A stretch of 64,000 nucleotides of DNA from Emticicia sp. CRIBPO (GCF_009905725.1 NZ_JAAAKV010000008.1:248001-312000), one strand, 5' to 3'; positions 25,642-35,077 are shown, counted from the stretch's first letter. Program-made: numbers and translations. Notes: generated by a model from the sequence alone, not told the origin.

Positions 25642-26583
25642 TTACCAGGTCCTGGTTTTAAGTAATTCCTGAATTTGTTCTTTGGGTACCGGAAGTTTAT
25701 CAATGTGCTGGTTGAGCCATTGGGAAAAATCCCTTTCTATGTCGTCTGACCACCGGGAATCGATCTGTCCGGGTGTATATTTCTGCTCACGAAGCCTCTG
25801 ATGTCCGAAAAGGTCTCTTAACCTGACGATTTCGGAGGTTTTGACTACTTTTTCGGCCATGTGGGGCGGAATAAAAATAACACCCCCATCCCTGCCCAGA
25901 ACGACGTCACCGGGCATTACGGTGGCCTTACCGATCCTTGTCGGGGTATTGATCCCTATCAGCGTGGTGTTTAATTCGCCATCAGCATTGTTGAGGTGGT
26001 GAGAAGGGTGATAAGTTTTGAAAAATGAGGTAAACGAGCCTATTTCCTTCAGCCCGTTGATGTCCCGGACTGCTCCGTAATAGACGATGCCATTGCCTGA
26101 TTTCGTGAAAATGGAGTTTCCGAGGTTGTCACCGATGGTTGGGCCGTCTTCGTGGGCTTCAAACTGGTCTACGACATACACATCGCCTTTGACGAGCATG
26201 TCAATGGGCCAAGAGTTCTGGGATTTGATCCTTCCGTCTTTGTTGTGCCCTCGGTCGTCGGTTACCCGCTGTATATCCGGTCTGCCTGGCATAAATGTTG
26301 CGGTCAGAGCCCTGCCTACCAGTACACTGTCGGGGTTAATGGTTTGCCAGCCGTCTTCATACTGGTGTTTGTAGTTGGAGCCTTTCAATACAGCCCAGGC
26401 TTCTTCCAAAGTGACGAGTTTCATGCGTTTCAGAATTTCGTCAGGTACTTTCGGGCGGCCGTCGGGAAATCTTTCGCCTTTCCACTCGGGTGTCAGGAAA
26501 AGCAATTCTGCCTTACTGATCTGCTGGGAAAATGACGCGAATCCAGCCAGTAAAAAGCAAACAAGTGAAAATAATATTTTCAT
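25642..26583 (-). CDS. Exported RraA-family protein (aldolase-like), copy 1
   Basis: The RraA fold includes metal-dependent 4-hydroxy-2-oxo-acid aldolases that release pyruvate, and also non-catalytic RNase E inhibitors. The conserved GDNLGN is at residues 151-156 and the Arg173-Asp174 pair (YGAVRDINGL) is where the aldolases bind substrate and metal, so activity is likely. A Sec signal peptide covers residues 1-20 (MKILFSLVCFLLAGFASFSQ), which is unusual for this family. An N-terminal extension with FPDGRPKVPDE is shared with the second copy at 29278. The gene directly precedes the Tat-exported enolase-superfamily gene, which supports dehydration and aldol cleavage in one compartment. Confidence 0.83.
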   Translation of the reverse strand: MKILFSLVCFLLAGFASFSQQISKAELLFLTPEWKGERFPDGRPKVPDEILKRMKLVTLEEAWAVLKGSNYKHQYEDGWQTINPDSVLVGRALTATFMPGRPDIQRVTDDRGHNKDGRIKSQNSWPIDMLVKGDVYVVDQFEAHEDGPTIGDNLGNSIFTKSGNGIVYYGAVRDINGLKEIGSFTSFFKTYHPSHHLNNADGELNTTLIGINTPTRIGKATVMPGDVVLGRDGGVIFIPPHMAEKVVKTSEIVRLRDLFGHQRLREQKYTPGQIDSRWSDDIERDFSQWLNQHIDKLPVPKEQIQELLKTRTW

Positions 26584-26635
26584 GATTTTGGTATTTTGAG
26601 TAAATAATTGAAAAGTAAAGGCACAGAGAGTCCAT

Positions 26636-26689
26636 TTGTTGAAACAAACCTTTCAGGAGTATATACTCCCGTTAAGTTTGTTTCAACAA
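26636..26689. promoter_or_regulatory. Nested palindrome between BASS and RraA genes
   Basis: TTGTTGAAACAAAC (26636-26649) and GTTTGTTTCAACAA (26676-26689) form a perfect 14-bp inverted repeat. Exactly centred between them, with six bases on each side, is the perfect 14-bp palindrome GGAGTATATACTCC (26656-26669). There is no T-run, so it looks like an operator and not a terminator. It lies 53 bases upstream of the RraA copy 1 start. Confidence 0.6.
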
Positions 26690-26713
26690 TGAAGATGCTG
26701 ACCTGATAGAGAA

Positions 26714-27652
26714 TTATTCAGGTATGGTAGATCCTTCGGGCTGCTTCTTGCTCCACCAACTGGCTAGTAAAGAGCCGGTTATGTTCATGATAGGTCCGAA
26801 AAGTGCAGGTGCCAGGCCGACAGTGGCCAGTTTACCCATTTGAAGTGCCAGTCCCGATGCCAGCCCACCGTTTTGAAGTCCCACTTCTATTGCCACTGTT
26901 CTGCAGTCCTGCTCAGGGAGTTTAAAGGCTCTTGCCGACCAATAGCCAAATAAAAATCCTCCGAGATTGTGTAAAAGAACCGCGACGATCAGTAAAATAC
27001 CGACACTGGAAAGCGAAGCCTGGCCGGCTGCTGTAATGACTACCAGAATAAGGGCAATGCCGACCATCGAAATCAAAGGCAGATAGCTCTGAAGAAAGGC
27101 TGCTACGGGCTTAAGGTATTGGTTGATGATGAAACCGATCCCCAACGGAATAATGATGATTTTCATGATATCCCATACCATTGCCAGAAAATCAATCTCC
27201 ACATATTGTCCGCCCAGCAATTTCATCAGCAGGGGTGTCATCAATGGTGCCATTAAGGTCGCAAAGGTCGTAATGGTAATTGACAACGCTACATTGGCTT
27301 TGGCAATCAGGGCCATCACATTAGAGGCAAGGCCACTCGGGCTGCTTCCTATGAGAATGATCCCGGCCGCAATTTCCGGAGGGAAACTGAAAATTTTTGT
27401 CAGACCGAATCCTAAAAACGGCATGATGGCAAACTGACAGCATAAGCCGATAATTACGGGCTTAGGAGTTTTAATTATTCCGGTAAAGTCATTGAAGGTC
27501 ATGGTGGTACCCATGCCGAACATGATGACCTGGAGCAAAGGAACTATCAGCTTACTAAGCTTATAGTCTCCTATCTGAATAAAATATTCCGGGAAATTAT
27601 AGGCAATGACAACAGAAATAAGAATACAAATGGTGTACAAATAATTTTTCAT
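26714..27652 (-). CDS. BASS-family (bile acid:sodium symporter type) transporter
   Basis: The 312-residue protein consists of about nine to ten hydrophobic segments, beginning YLYTICILISVVIAYNFPEY. It carries the family motif region GTTMTFNDF (about residues 54-62), IGSSPSGLASNVMALIAKAN and GLQNGGLASGLAL, the crossover motifs of the BASS fold. The family includes sodium-driven carriers for pyruvate, pantoate, 2-keto acids and other monocarboxylates as well as bile acids. Between two RraA/enolase-superfamily modules, import of the small acid made outside the inner membrane is the most reasonable role. This is inference: substrate residues cannot be read here. Confidence 0.85.
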   Translation of the reverse strand: MKNYLYTICILISVVIAYNFPEYFIQIGDYKLSKLIVPLLQVIMFGMGTTMTFNDFTGIIKTPKPVIIGLCCQFAIMPFLGFGLTKIFSFPPEIAAGIILIGSSPSGLASNVMALIAKANVALSITITTFATLMAPLMTPLLMKLLGGQYVEIDFLAMVWDIMKIIIIPLGIGFIINQYLKPVAAFLQSYLPLISMVGIALILVVITAAGQASLSSVGILLIVAVLLHNLGGFLFGYWSARAFKLPEQDCRTVAIEVGLQNGGLASGLALQMGKLATVGLAPALFGPIMNITGSLLASWWSKKQPEGSTIPE

Positions 27653-27730
27653 CTGGTTGAATTTGATTTTGGGACAATTTAAGTGCTCAGTATATTTTCC
27701 GCTTCACTGATGTGGGAAATATCTGTTTTT

Positions 27731-29227
27731 TTAACTCCAGCTTCTGTCCCAGGTATCTATTTTGTCCCATTCGTTGGTTGGGGCAAAATACAATTCACCC
27801 GATTTCAAATGTTCTTTAACCACTTTTTCGTTGATTTCGACTCCCAAACCCGGTGCATCAGGCACTTTGGCAAAACCTTTGTTGTAGATCGGTTTTTCGA
27901 TTCCTGTCACCAGGTCTTCCCACCACGGGATGTCCATGGAGTGGTGTTCGAGGGCCACGAAGTTTTCTGTTGCCGCTGCACAGTGGACATTCGCCATGAA
28001 AGAAATCGGTGTGCCGGCAAAGTGCATGGCCATCGGAATACCTCTTTCTTCGGCATAATCCCCGATTTTTTTGGTTTCAAGCAGACCTCCGGAACTTGCC
28101 AGATCCGGCTGAATCATATCCACTGCCCGGGCGTCTACCAGTTTGATGAATTCTTCTTTGAGGAAAATGTCTTCGCCTGTCAGGGTTGGTGTGTCAATGG
28201 CGTCCGAAATTTGTTTCCACTGGTCGGTATAAAACCACGGGATCATGTCCTCAAGCCAGGCCATCTGGTATTTATCAAGGGCTTTTCCAAGACGGATAGC
28301 CGTATTGACATCAAAATGGCCGAAGTGATCGGCTGCCAGGGGCACCTCATATCCTACGGCGTCCCTTACTTTGCTGACGTGGTTGGCCAGGATGTCGATC
28401 CCTTTGTCAGTGATCTGAACCCTGGTAAAAGGGTGTTTGGTCTGGGCGTAACTCCTGGCAGAACCTTTGGTTTCAGGAGGATTGCCCCATTGCCTTTTTA
28501 CATCCCAGGCCCCTGCTCCTACCAAAGCTCCGGGAACGTCAGCAAGCAGCTCAATACCAAAGTCCATTTTAAGGAATGTGAGCCCGGTATCGTAGCGTTC
28601 TTTCATCTTTTTGGCAAAAACATCAGAGTCTTTATCCTGAGGAGTGTCACCGTAGCAACGGATGTAGTCACGGTATTTGCCGCCCAGCATCATGTATGCA
28701 GGAACGCCGAAAGCTTTCCCGGCCAGATCCCACAGGGCCATTTCAACCCCGCAAACCCCACCGGCCGCACGGCCCTGGCCTCCGAATTGTTTTATTTCTT
28801 TAAATATTTTCTCTACGTTACAAGGGTTTTTGCCCAAAAGCCTGCTCTTAAGAAACAGACCATATCTGGCACTTGCCCCGTCCCTGATTTCTCCGTAACC
28901 CGAGATGCCCTGGTTGGTATCAATCCTGATGATCGGACAGGTCATGGGGGCTCCGGCTACGACAGCTATTCTCAGGTCTGTGATTTTCAGTTCAGAAGGT
29001 TTTCCTGCCCTGCTTACTTTTTGGGTGACATAGGCGATTTCTTCGGCAGGATTTTTATCGAGCATGTATCCGAGACTCAGTCCGCCTAAAGAGGCTTTGC
29101 GGATGAAATCGCGGCGGTTGTCTCCTCCGGATGCCGGAGCAGGTTTGTGGTTTTCAACAGGTGTGTCTTCAACGGGACCCGAAGGAATGTGTCCGTTGAA
29201 TTTAAAGCGATCCAGGATTGGTTTCAT
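27731..29227 (-). CDS. Exported enolase-superfamily enzyme (mandelate racemase type), copy 2
   Basis: This 498-residue protein has the capping domain (YGEIRDGASARYGLF) and barrel of the enolase superfamily. Metal ligands are Asp300 (LAADHFGHF), Glu326 (WLEDMIP) and Glu352 (TGEDIF); the likely acid/base residues are Lys220 (FLKMDFG) and His402 (MHFAGTP). It differs from copy 1 in length and active-site surroundings, so the two probably act on different acids. A twin-arginine motif (NRRDFIRKASLGGLSLGYML) is at residues 37-56, after an unusual hydrophilic lead of 36 residues, so export by Tat is likely but less certain. Residues 19-35 are Pro-rich. It follows the RraA copy 2 gene by 50 bases. 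Confidence 0.83.
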   Translation of the reverse strand: MKPILDRFKFNGHIPSGPVEDTPVENHKPAPASGGDNRRDFIRKASLGGLSLGYMLDKNPAEEIAYVTQKVSRAGKPSELKITDLRIAVVAGAPMTCPIIRIDTNQGISGYGEIRDGASARYGLFLKSRLLGKNPCNVEKIFKEIKQFGGQGRAAGGVCGVEMALWDLAGKAFGVPAYMMLGGKYRDYIRCYGDTPQDKDSDVFAKKMKERYDTGLTFLKMDFGIELLADVPGALVGAGAWDVKRQWGNPPETKGSARSYAQTKHPFTRVQITDKGIDILANHVSKVRDAVGYEVPLAADHFGHFDVNTAIRLGKALDKYQMAWLEDMIPWFYTDQWKQISDAIDTPTLTGEDIFLKEEFIKLVDARAVDMIQPDLASSGGLLETKKIGDYAEERGIPMAMHFAGTPISFMANVHCAAATENFVALEHHSMDIPWWEDLVTGIEKPIYNKGFAKVPDAPGLGVEINEKVVKEHLKSGELYFAPTNEWDKIDTWDRSWS

Positions 29228-29277
29228 AAATAAGGTTGAATTTTATAGTTAATATTAAGGTTTAAAGACATCAGTAT

Positions 29278-30210
29278 TTACCAGTTTCTTTCTTTCATGA
29301 TCTGGTCTAGCTGCTCTTTTGACATGGGCACTTTGCCGGGATTATCCTTGATCCACTGCATAAAATCTGCTTTAATGGCTTCTGTCCATGCCTGGTCTAT
29401 TTCGCCGGGGGTGTATTTTCCTTCTCTCAGACGCTGGTGCCCGAACTGGTCTCTGAGTCCTACAAACTCAGAAGTAATGATCAGGTTTTCGGCCAGGTGG
29501 GCGGGAATAAAGATGACGCCTTCTTCCTTACCAAGAATGAGGTCACCGGGTAAAGCCGTTGCCCTGCCTATCCTGATCGGGCAGTTGATGCAGGTCATCA
29601 TCATGTCTTTGATGTATGAAGGGTCAAAACCGCGTACAAATCCCACAAAACCATCAATGGCTTCCAGCCCTTCAAGGTCGCGGATACCACCGTCGAAGAC
29701 CACACCTGTTTTTGACTTGGCGTAAATTGAATTGCCCAGGTTATCGCCTATGAGTGTTCCGTCTATGATTTTACCGAAACCGTCGGCCACGTAAACATCG
29801 CCGGTTTTAAGGACGTCGATCGGCCATGAGTTGGAAGAACCTTTCCTGTTCTCCACTTTTCCTTTTTCTTTGATTTTATTGTCTACATCCGGACGGGCGG
29901 GCATATACTGTGCCGTAACAACCCTTCCGGCCAATGCTTTTTTGGGATTTATGATTTTCCAGCCTGCTTCAAACTGGTTATTGTAGCCTTTGTTTTTCAG
30001 ATAACCCCAGGCTTCTTCAATAGAGATGTTGGCCAGGCGTCTGATCAGGTCATCGGATACTTTGGGTCTGCCGTCCGGATCCCTGGGGCCCGTCCATTCG
30101 GAGGAATAAACTTTGATTTGTTCCGGAGTAGCCTGGATCTGCTGTGCCTGAGCCTGATACGACATGCCGGCGATGGAAAATAACGCCGTAATTTTTAAGG
30201 TGAGTCTCAT
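29278..30210 (-). CDS. Exported RraA-family protein (aldolase-like), copy 2
   Basis: The 310-residue protein has a Sec signal peptide (about residues 1-23, ending MSYQAQAQ) and the RraA core with GDNLGN at 155-160 and Arg177-Asp178 (DGGIRDLEGL). It is a clear paralogue of the gene at 25642: both carry PDGRPKV in the N-terminal extension, SSNSWPID or SQNSWPID, and FGHQRLRE with TPGEID or TPGQID near the end. Likely reaction: retro-aldol cleavage of a hydroxy-keto acid to pyruvate plus an aldehyde, in the periplasm. It starts the RraA-enolase-superfamily-BASS run downstream of susD, separated from it by a hairpin. Confidence 0.83.
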   Translation of the reverse strand: MRLTLKITALFSIAGMSYQAQAQQIQATPEQIKVYSSEWTGPRDPDGRPKVSDDLIRRLANISIEEAWGYLKNKGYNNQFEAGWKIINPKKALAGRVVTAQYMPARPDVDNKIKEKGKVENRKGSSNSWPIDVLKTGDVYVADGFGKIIDGTLIGDNLGNSIYAKSKTGVVFDGGIRDLEGLEAIDGFVGFVRGFDPSYIKDMMMTCINCPIRIGRATALPGDLILGKEEGVIFIPAHLAENLIITSEFVGLRDQFGHQRLREGKYTPGEIDQAWTEAIKADFMQWIKDNPGKVPMSKEQLDQIMKERNW

Positions 30211-30280
30211 TGATTATAATTAATTATGGTTGAATAAAATCTAGAATAAATATAATCTTTATCAGTGGATTTAAAGAAGA

Positions 30281-30304
30281 AACCGGATAGAAATCTATCC
30301 GGTT
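30281..30304 (-). terminator. Hairpin between susD and the RraA copy 2 gene
   Basis: AACCGGATAG and CTATCCGGTT form a perfect 10-bp stem with a four-base loop. On the minus strand it is followed by a T-rich but interrupted run, so it is probably a partial terminator that lets less transcript pass into the enzyme genes. Confidence 0.6.
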
Positions 30305-30322
30305 CTCGTGTTTCAAGCGGGT

Positions 30323-31843
30323 TTATTTATCCCACCAGACTTTGGTATCCAGGTCATCTGCTCCCTGACGTCCTATGGCTTCTTTGACATGGACGCTGTT
30401 GACAGAAATTTCAGAGTTAGGGTAAGTTAACCTTCTGATGAAATCACCTTTTATACTTTTGCCCGGGAAGGGGTTCGGTGTTAATTTAGGAAAACCGCTT
30501 CTTCTGAAATTAGCGAACGCCTCAGGTCCGTTAAGGAAAGAAGATACCCAGTATTGGGTGTTGATCTGCTCTAAAGCAGAAGCACTTACATACGGATGGG
30601 CGGTCAGGTAGGCAGTGATAGCGTCCGGAGCGATAGCAGAATTGGCATCGTACAGGGCCATTTGTTCCATGTGGGCTCTCACGCCCTTGTTGTAATAGTC
30701 TTCAGCAGAACCGGTGGTCCAGCCTCTCTGGGCAGCTTCAGCCAACAATAACTGGGTCTGGGAATAAGTCACCAGGAACATCGGCGAGGTGGTTTTTACC
30801 AGACGGGTACGGTCTACCTGGGTATAATCGTAGAAACTGGCCAGTTTTGCGGCGGCTACAGGGGTTTTGATAGAGCCGTTGTCATATCCGAACGGCATAC
30901 CGATCTGTATGGCCGGGTCGGTGTTGCCTTTGGCAGGAATCATATCAGATCCTGACAAAGCACCTACATAGCGAATGGCGATCGACTTCAGTCTCGGATC
31001 ATTGTTCTTCTGAAGAAAATCAACAAACGGGGCTCCCATAAAGAAGTTGTTAGCCTCTGTGGCATTGAGCATCTGCCCGATGCCGTTGACATAGTTGGCA
31101 TCATGTTTTATGAAGCAATTGTCGGCATTCGACGCAAAGACACCACCCTGCACGGCCTTGGCTACGGTAGACTGGGCTGTGGCGGCGTCAACCTTGCTCA
31201 GTCTCATACCGGCCCTCAGCAGCAACGAATAGGAAAGTTTTTTCCATTTGCTCACATCCCCGCCGTATAAAACATCGGCGGTTTCGATGGTTTTGGATGC
31301 ATCAAGGGCCGCAGCGGCTTCTGTAAGCTCTTTGATGATGTCGGTATAAATGACCTGCTGGGTCTCATACTTCGGCAAAACGATCTGATCAGAATAGCCC
31401 TTTCCTGCTTCTGAGTAAGGAATTTCGCCATAAGTATCCGTCAGTACCATAAACGCGTAAGCCTGCAGTATCCTGGCCATATTATAAAGGTTGGTCCTGG
31501 CCGGGGCATCTTTGGTGCTGGCAATCACGTCCTTGGTGTTCCTGATGACGTTACGGTAGTACCTCTGCCAGTTGGTCATGGTACCTTCGCGGTTGTCCTG
31601 GTTAAAATTGGCTCCGGCCAGTACGCCCGAGTTAGGAGAGACCATTTGCTGAACAATCCCCACTTCATAGGCCACCACACCACTCTGAATAGAGGTGTTG
31701 ATCGTGGCGTTATTTAAGGTAAAGACGGGATTGATGGCTGTTGCGGCGGTTTTGTTGATGTTGAGTTCATCAAAACCCTTATCACATGCCGTAATAAAAA
31801 CGCAGCTGACAGATATAAAAAACAGACTGATTATTTTTTTCAT
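30323..31843 (-). CDS. SusD/RagB-type outer-membrane lipoprotein
   Basis: SusD-like proteins are surface lipoproteins that bind the nutrient and close over the SusC channel like a lid. The lipobox is FITAC with Cys20 as the lipidated residue, after MKKIISLFFISVSCVFITAC. The sequence fits the SusD-like group 2: DKGFDELNINKTAATAINP after the lipobox, QAYAFMVLTDTYGEIPYSEA in the TPR-like helix region, and EAFANFRRSGFPKL near the C-terminus. Length 506 is normal. It lies 5 bases after susC and is co-transcribed with it. The genes downstream suggest that the ligand is an acidic sugar or an oligosaccharide that contains one. Confidence 0.9.
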   Translation of the reverse strand: MKKIISLFFISVSCVFITACDKGFDELNINKTAATAINPVFTLNNATINTSIQSGVVAYEVGIVQQMVSPNSGVLAGANFNQDNREGTMTNWQRYYRNVIRNTKDVIASTKDAPARTNLYNMARILQAYAFMVLTDTYGEIPYSEAGKGYSDQIVLPKYETQQVIYTDIIKELTEAAAALDASKTIETADVLYGGDVSKWKKLSYSLLLRAGMRLSKVDAATAQSTVAKAVQGGVFASNADNCFIKHDANYVNGIGQMLNATEANNFFMGAPFVDFLQKNNDPRLKSIAIRYVGALSGSDMIPAKGNTDPAIQIGMPFGYDNGSIKTPVAAAKLASFYDYTQVDRTRLVKTTSPMFLVTYSQTQLLLAEAAQRGWTTGSAEDYYNKGVRAHMEQMALYDANSAIAPDAITAYLTAHPYVSASALEQINTQYWVSSFLNGPEAFANFRRSGFPKLTPNPFPGKSIKGDFIRRLTYPNSEISVNSVHVKEAIGRQGADDLDTKVWWDK

Positions 31844-31848
31844 ATTGA

Positions 31849-34800
31849 TTAGAATTTAACATTTAAATTGAAGCCTAAACTGCGGGTGGTCGGAAGGCCC
31901 GTAGATTCCATACCTACGAGGTTATCAGAACTGTACCCGAATGATTCAGGGTCAATGTTATCCACCCATTTCTTCAACATTAAAACATTGTTGGCTACGA
32001 AGCTGAGTTTAACGCCTTTGATCGCGGATTTGGCCGGAAGGAATTTGCCGAAATCATATCCTGCGGTAATCTGACGAAGTTTCCAGTACCCGCCGTTGTA
32101 AATTACCGGTTCCACAAGGGCAAGTGACCTGACCACCGACCAGTAGTCCTGCACTGCCGCTTTAGCAGCATTTACTTCGCCTTTTTCATTTACACCGACA
32201 CCCACAACCCCGCCTTCGCGGCCTTCAAGTGTCGCCTGGTGCAATCCGTGTCTGTAGAGGTTAAAGTTTGTACCGGAAAGCATCTTGTTGCCCAATTTAA
32301 AGTCTACTAAAGCAGACAGAGAGATGCCTTTGTAAACAAAGGTATTGTTGATCCCTCCTACCCATTTAGGCAAGGCACTTCCGAAAGAGATGAGGTCGGT
32401 GGTTCTTAAAGGAATACCGTTGCCGCCGAAAATCTTTCTGCCCTGATCGTCTCTTTTGTAACCAAAACCATAGATCTGGCCCATTTCCTGACCTACTACC
32501 TGTCTTAGTTCACCGTTGAAAACGTGCGTTCCGACAGTAATTCTTTCGCCCGGAGTGTCGGTTAGCAGGCTTAATACTTTAGTGATGTTATAAGAGCCGT
32601 TGAAGCTGATATCCCACTGGAAATCCCTGGTCTTAACCGGAACAAAGTTGATCAGCATTTCCATACCCTGGTTTCTGCTTTTACCGCTGTTGATCAGCGT
32701 GGTAATGAAGCCGGAAGCATCCGAAATCTGGGCAGATACGATCTGGTCAGTCGTAATTTTCCTGTAAACGGCTGCGTCGATGGTTACCCTGCTGTTAAAC
32801 AATCTAAGGTCAATACCGATTTCAGATTCCGCTGTTCTCATAGGTCTCAGGCCCGCATTCGGAACAGTGGTTCCCTGAGGTCCGCCGACCGGCTGTGCAG
32901 CTCCGGCAGGATTAGGGAATAAGTTGGCATTGATACCATAGAAAAGATTGTTGGCATAAGGGCTCACGTCGGTATCGCTACCCACTTGTGCATAAGCTGC
33001 CCTGATCTTACCGAAAGACAACCATTCAGGCGTAGAATCAAACGCCTGGGAGAAAACAAAACTACCGGAAACAGACGGATACAAAATGCTTCTGTTCTCA
33101 GGAGATAGTGTTGAGAACCAGTCGTTTCTGGCGGTTACGTTTAAGAAAAGGAAGTTTTTGTAAGAAAACTCTCCCGAACCGTAAACGGAGTTAACCGCCC
33201 TTTCAGACAAGCCGTAAAGCGGATCCTTTACCCTGCCGTTCATCACGGTGTAAAGGCCGCGTACAACAAAATCAGTTACCTGTACACTGTTGAGGTCCGA
33301 TCTTCTGTACATCTGGTTACCACCCAAGTTGAAGTCAAAGCCGAAATCACCGAATTTCTGTGTTCCGGAAATCAGGATGTCGGTGTTGGTTTCTCTGAAT
33401 CTTCTCGATTCCTGGGTGTACATACCGTTCACAAAACCTGCAGGAGCAGCTGCCAGAGAGGCGTGGCCTGTAGGGAAGTTGTTATAATCCTGGTCTCTTG
33501 ACCAGTAATCCTGTCCTACCCTGACCTGGGCAAATAACCACGGCAAAATGTTGTATTTCGCTGATAGGTTACCAAAGATCCTGTCGCGTCTGATGTTCTG
33601 AAACTGTTCCGCGATTACCCAGTAAGGGTTGGTACGGTTCATAAATCTCGAATAAACATACTCATTGCCGGCCGCATTGTATTTTTTCTGATCAAGCAGG
33701 TCCAGCGGCATAGAATTGGCCATGTTGGCAATAGACGTGGGAATCGAGTTGTCCTGGTTGGCTATGTTCGGCGGGTTTTTGTTGTACTCGTTAGAATAGT
33801 TGATGTTACCCGAAAAACTCAGTTTTTTGGATAAATCGTAGCCAAAGCCTAAGTTAATAGTCTTTCTGTTAAAGGTATTGTTAGACACAACCCCTTTGTT
33901 GTCCATGTTTGAAATAGACAGGTTAAATCCTCCTTTTTCTGTGGCTGACGAAAGGCTGATGGTGTTCGTAAAGTTGGAACCGTTTCTGTAAAATTTCTTA
34001 ATGCGGTCATATACAGGTTCATACGGCACTGAAACACCGTCAAAAAGCACCTGGGTCATGCCCGGCTGGAATTTCTCTCCGAACGACCACTGACCTGAAG
34101 TCGGATTGGGTGTCGTAGGTCTTATCCCGTTCTCACCCTGTCCGTAAACGTATTGGTAATCTGTGAAGTCAAGCGGGGTTTCGTTCGTAAAGTTCGTATT
34201 ATAACTTACGCCTATTCCTTTGCTGGTTCCTCTTGATTTTGTGGTGATCATCAATACACCGTCTTTCGCCCTTGATCCGTAAAGGGCCGCGGCCGTAGCT
34301 CCTTTCAAAATCGTCATGCTTTCAATGTCATCAGGGTTGATGCTCGAAAGCCCGTCACCACCATCAGAGGTATTACCGCCGCCTCTCACGCCAATGGAGT
34401 TATCTGCTCCGGCATTATTGGGATTGGTTCCGAAGTTCGTATTATCAATAGGAACACCATTGATTACGATTAAAGGGTTGTTCTGACCCGAGATGGACGA
34501 CTGACCCCTGATCCTGATTTTTGACGTTCCTGCAGGACCGGTACCCATGCCTGAGATGTTGACACCCGCAATTTTACCTTGCAGGGTATTCACAAAATTC
34601 GGCGATCTGTTTTCTGTGATCTGCTCAGCACTCACGGTCGTCGTCGAATAGCCCAGTTTCTTTGCATCCTTTTTGATACCCAATGCGGTGACCACGACCT
34701 CGTCAAGGTTTTGAGCGTCTTCATCCAGACTTACATTCAGAATGGTCTGATTGGCCAGTTTTATCTCTGAGGTCTTGTATCCCAGATAGCTGAAAACGAG

Positions 34801-35010
34801 GACGGCTCCCGGGCTGGCATTGATACTGAATTTTCCATCGGTATCAGAGGTTGTACCTGTGAAGGTGCCTTTGACGGTGACTGAGACGCCCGGGATGGTT
34901 GCATTATCTTTCGATGAACTGATCGTTCCTTTGATGTTTTGTGCCATGGCTGCCCCGGACAAAACACAAAAAGTCAGAAAAACATAAAAAGATTGTAGTT
35001 TTTGCTTCAT
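31849..35010 (-). CDS. SusC/RagA-type TonB-linked outer-membrane transporter
   Basis: SusC proteins are TonB-dependent channels that import glycans or peptides with their SusD lid. The 1053-residue protein has a signal peptide (about 1-23), a carboxypeptidase-D-like regulatory domain (about 25-100, NIKGTISSSKDNATIPGVSV), the TonB-box region with LDEVVVTALGI, a plug domain (to about residue 230, containing GVPIDNTNFG and ESMTILKGATAAALYGSRA), and a barrel of about 800 residues that ends in LGFNLNVKF with a C-terminal Phe. No anti-sigma-contacting N-terminal domain is present. It is the first gene of the locus and faces the divergent AraC gene across an intergenic region with inverted repeats. 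Confidence 0.93.
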   Translation of the reverse strand: MKQKLQSFYVFLTFCVLSGAAMAQNIKGTISSSKDNATIPGVSVTVKGTFTGTTSDTDGKFSINASPGAVLVFSYLGYKTSEIKLANQTILNVSLDEDAQNLDEVVVTALGIKKDAKKLGYSTTTVSAEQITENRSPNFVNTLQGKIAGVNISGMGTGPAGTSKIRIRGQSSISGQNNPLIVINGVPIDNTNFGTNPNNAGADNSIGVRGGGNTSDGGDGLSSINPDDIESMTILKGATAAALYGSRAKDGVLMITTKSRGTSKGIGVSYNTNFTNETPLDFTDYQYVYGQGENGIRPTTPNPTSGQWSFGEKFQPGMTQVLFDGVSVPYEPVYDRIKKFYRNGSNFTNTISLSSATEKGGFNLSISNMDNKGVVSNNTFNRKTINLGFGYDLSKKLSFSGNINYSNEYNKNPPNIANQDNSIPTSIANMANSMPLDLLDQKKYNAAGNEYVYSRFMNRTNPYWVIAEQFQNIRRDRIFGNLSAKYNILPWLFAQVRVGQDYWSRDQDYNNFPTGHASLAAAPAGFVNGMYTQESRRFRETNTDILISGTQKFGDFGFDFNLGGNQMYRRSDLNSVQVTDFVVRGLYTVMNGRVKDPLYGLSERAVNSVYGSGEFSYKNFLFLNVTARNDWFSTLSPENRSILYPSVSGSFVFSQAFDSTPEWLSFGKIRAAYAQVGSDTDVSPYANNLFYGINANLFPNPAGAAQPVGGPQGTTVPNAGLRPMRTAESEIGIDLRLFNSRVTIDAAVYRKITTDQIVSAQISDASGFITTLINSGKSRNQGMEMLINFVPVKTRDFQWDISFNGSYNITKVLSLLTDTPGERITVGTHVFNGELRQVVGQEMGQIYGFGYKRDDQGRKIFGGNGIPLRTTDLISFGSALPKWVGGINNTFVYKGISLSALVDFKLGNKMLSGTNFNLYRHGLHQATLEGREGGVVGVGVNEKGEVNAAKAAVQDYWSVVRSLALVEPVIYNGGYWKLRQITAGYDFGKFLPAKSAIKGVKLSFVANNVLMLKKWVDNIDPESFGYSSDNLVGMESTGLPTTRSLGFNLNVKF

Positions 35011-35077
35011 AGTTAACGCTGGTTTTGGTTATTTTACTTAATCTTTCAAAAATCTAGAATTATTTCTATAAAAACTT

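Noticed and set aside
27683-29089. 468-residue plus-strand open frame opposite an enolase-superfamily gene
   Set aside because: It is the antisense shadow of the real minus-strand gene, which shows clear active-site motifs. The plus-strand protein is rich in Cys, His and Phe without any family pattern.
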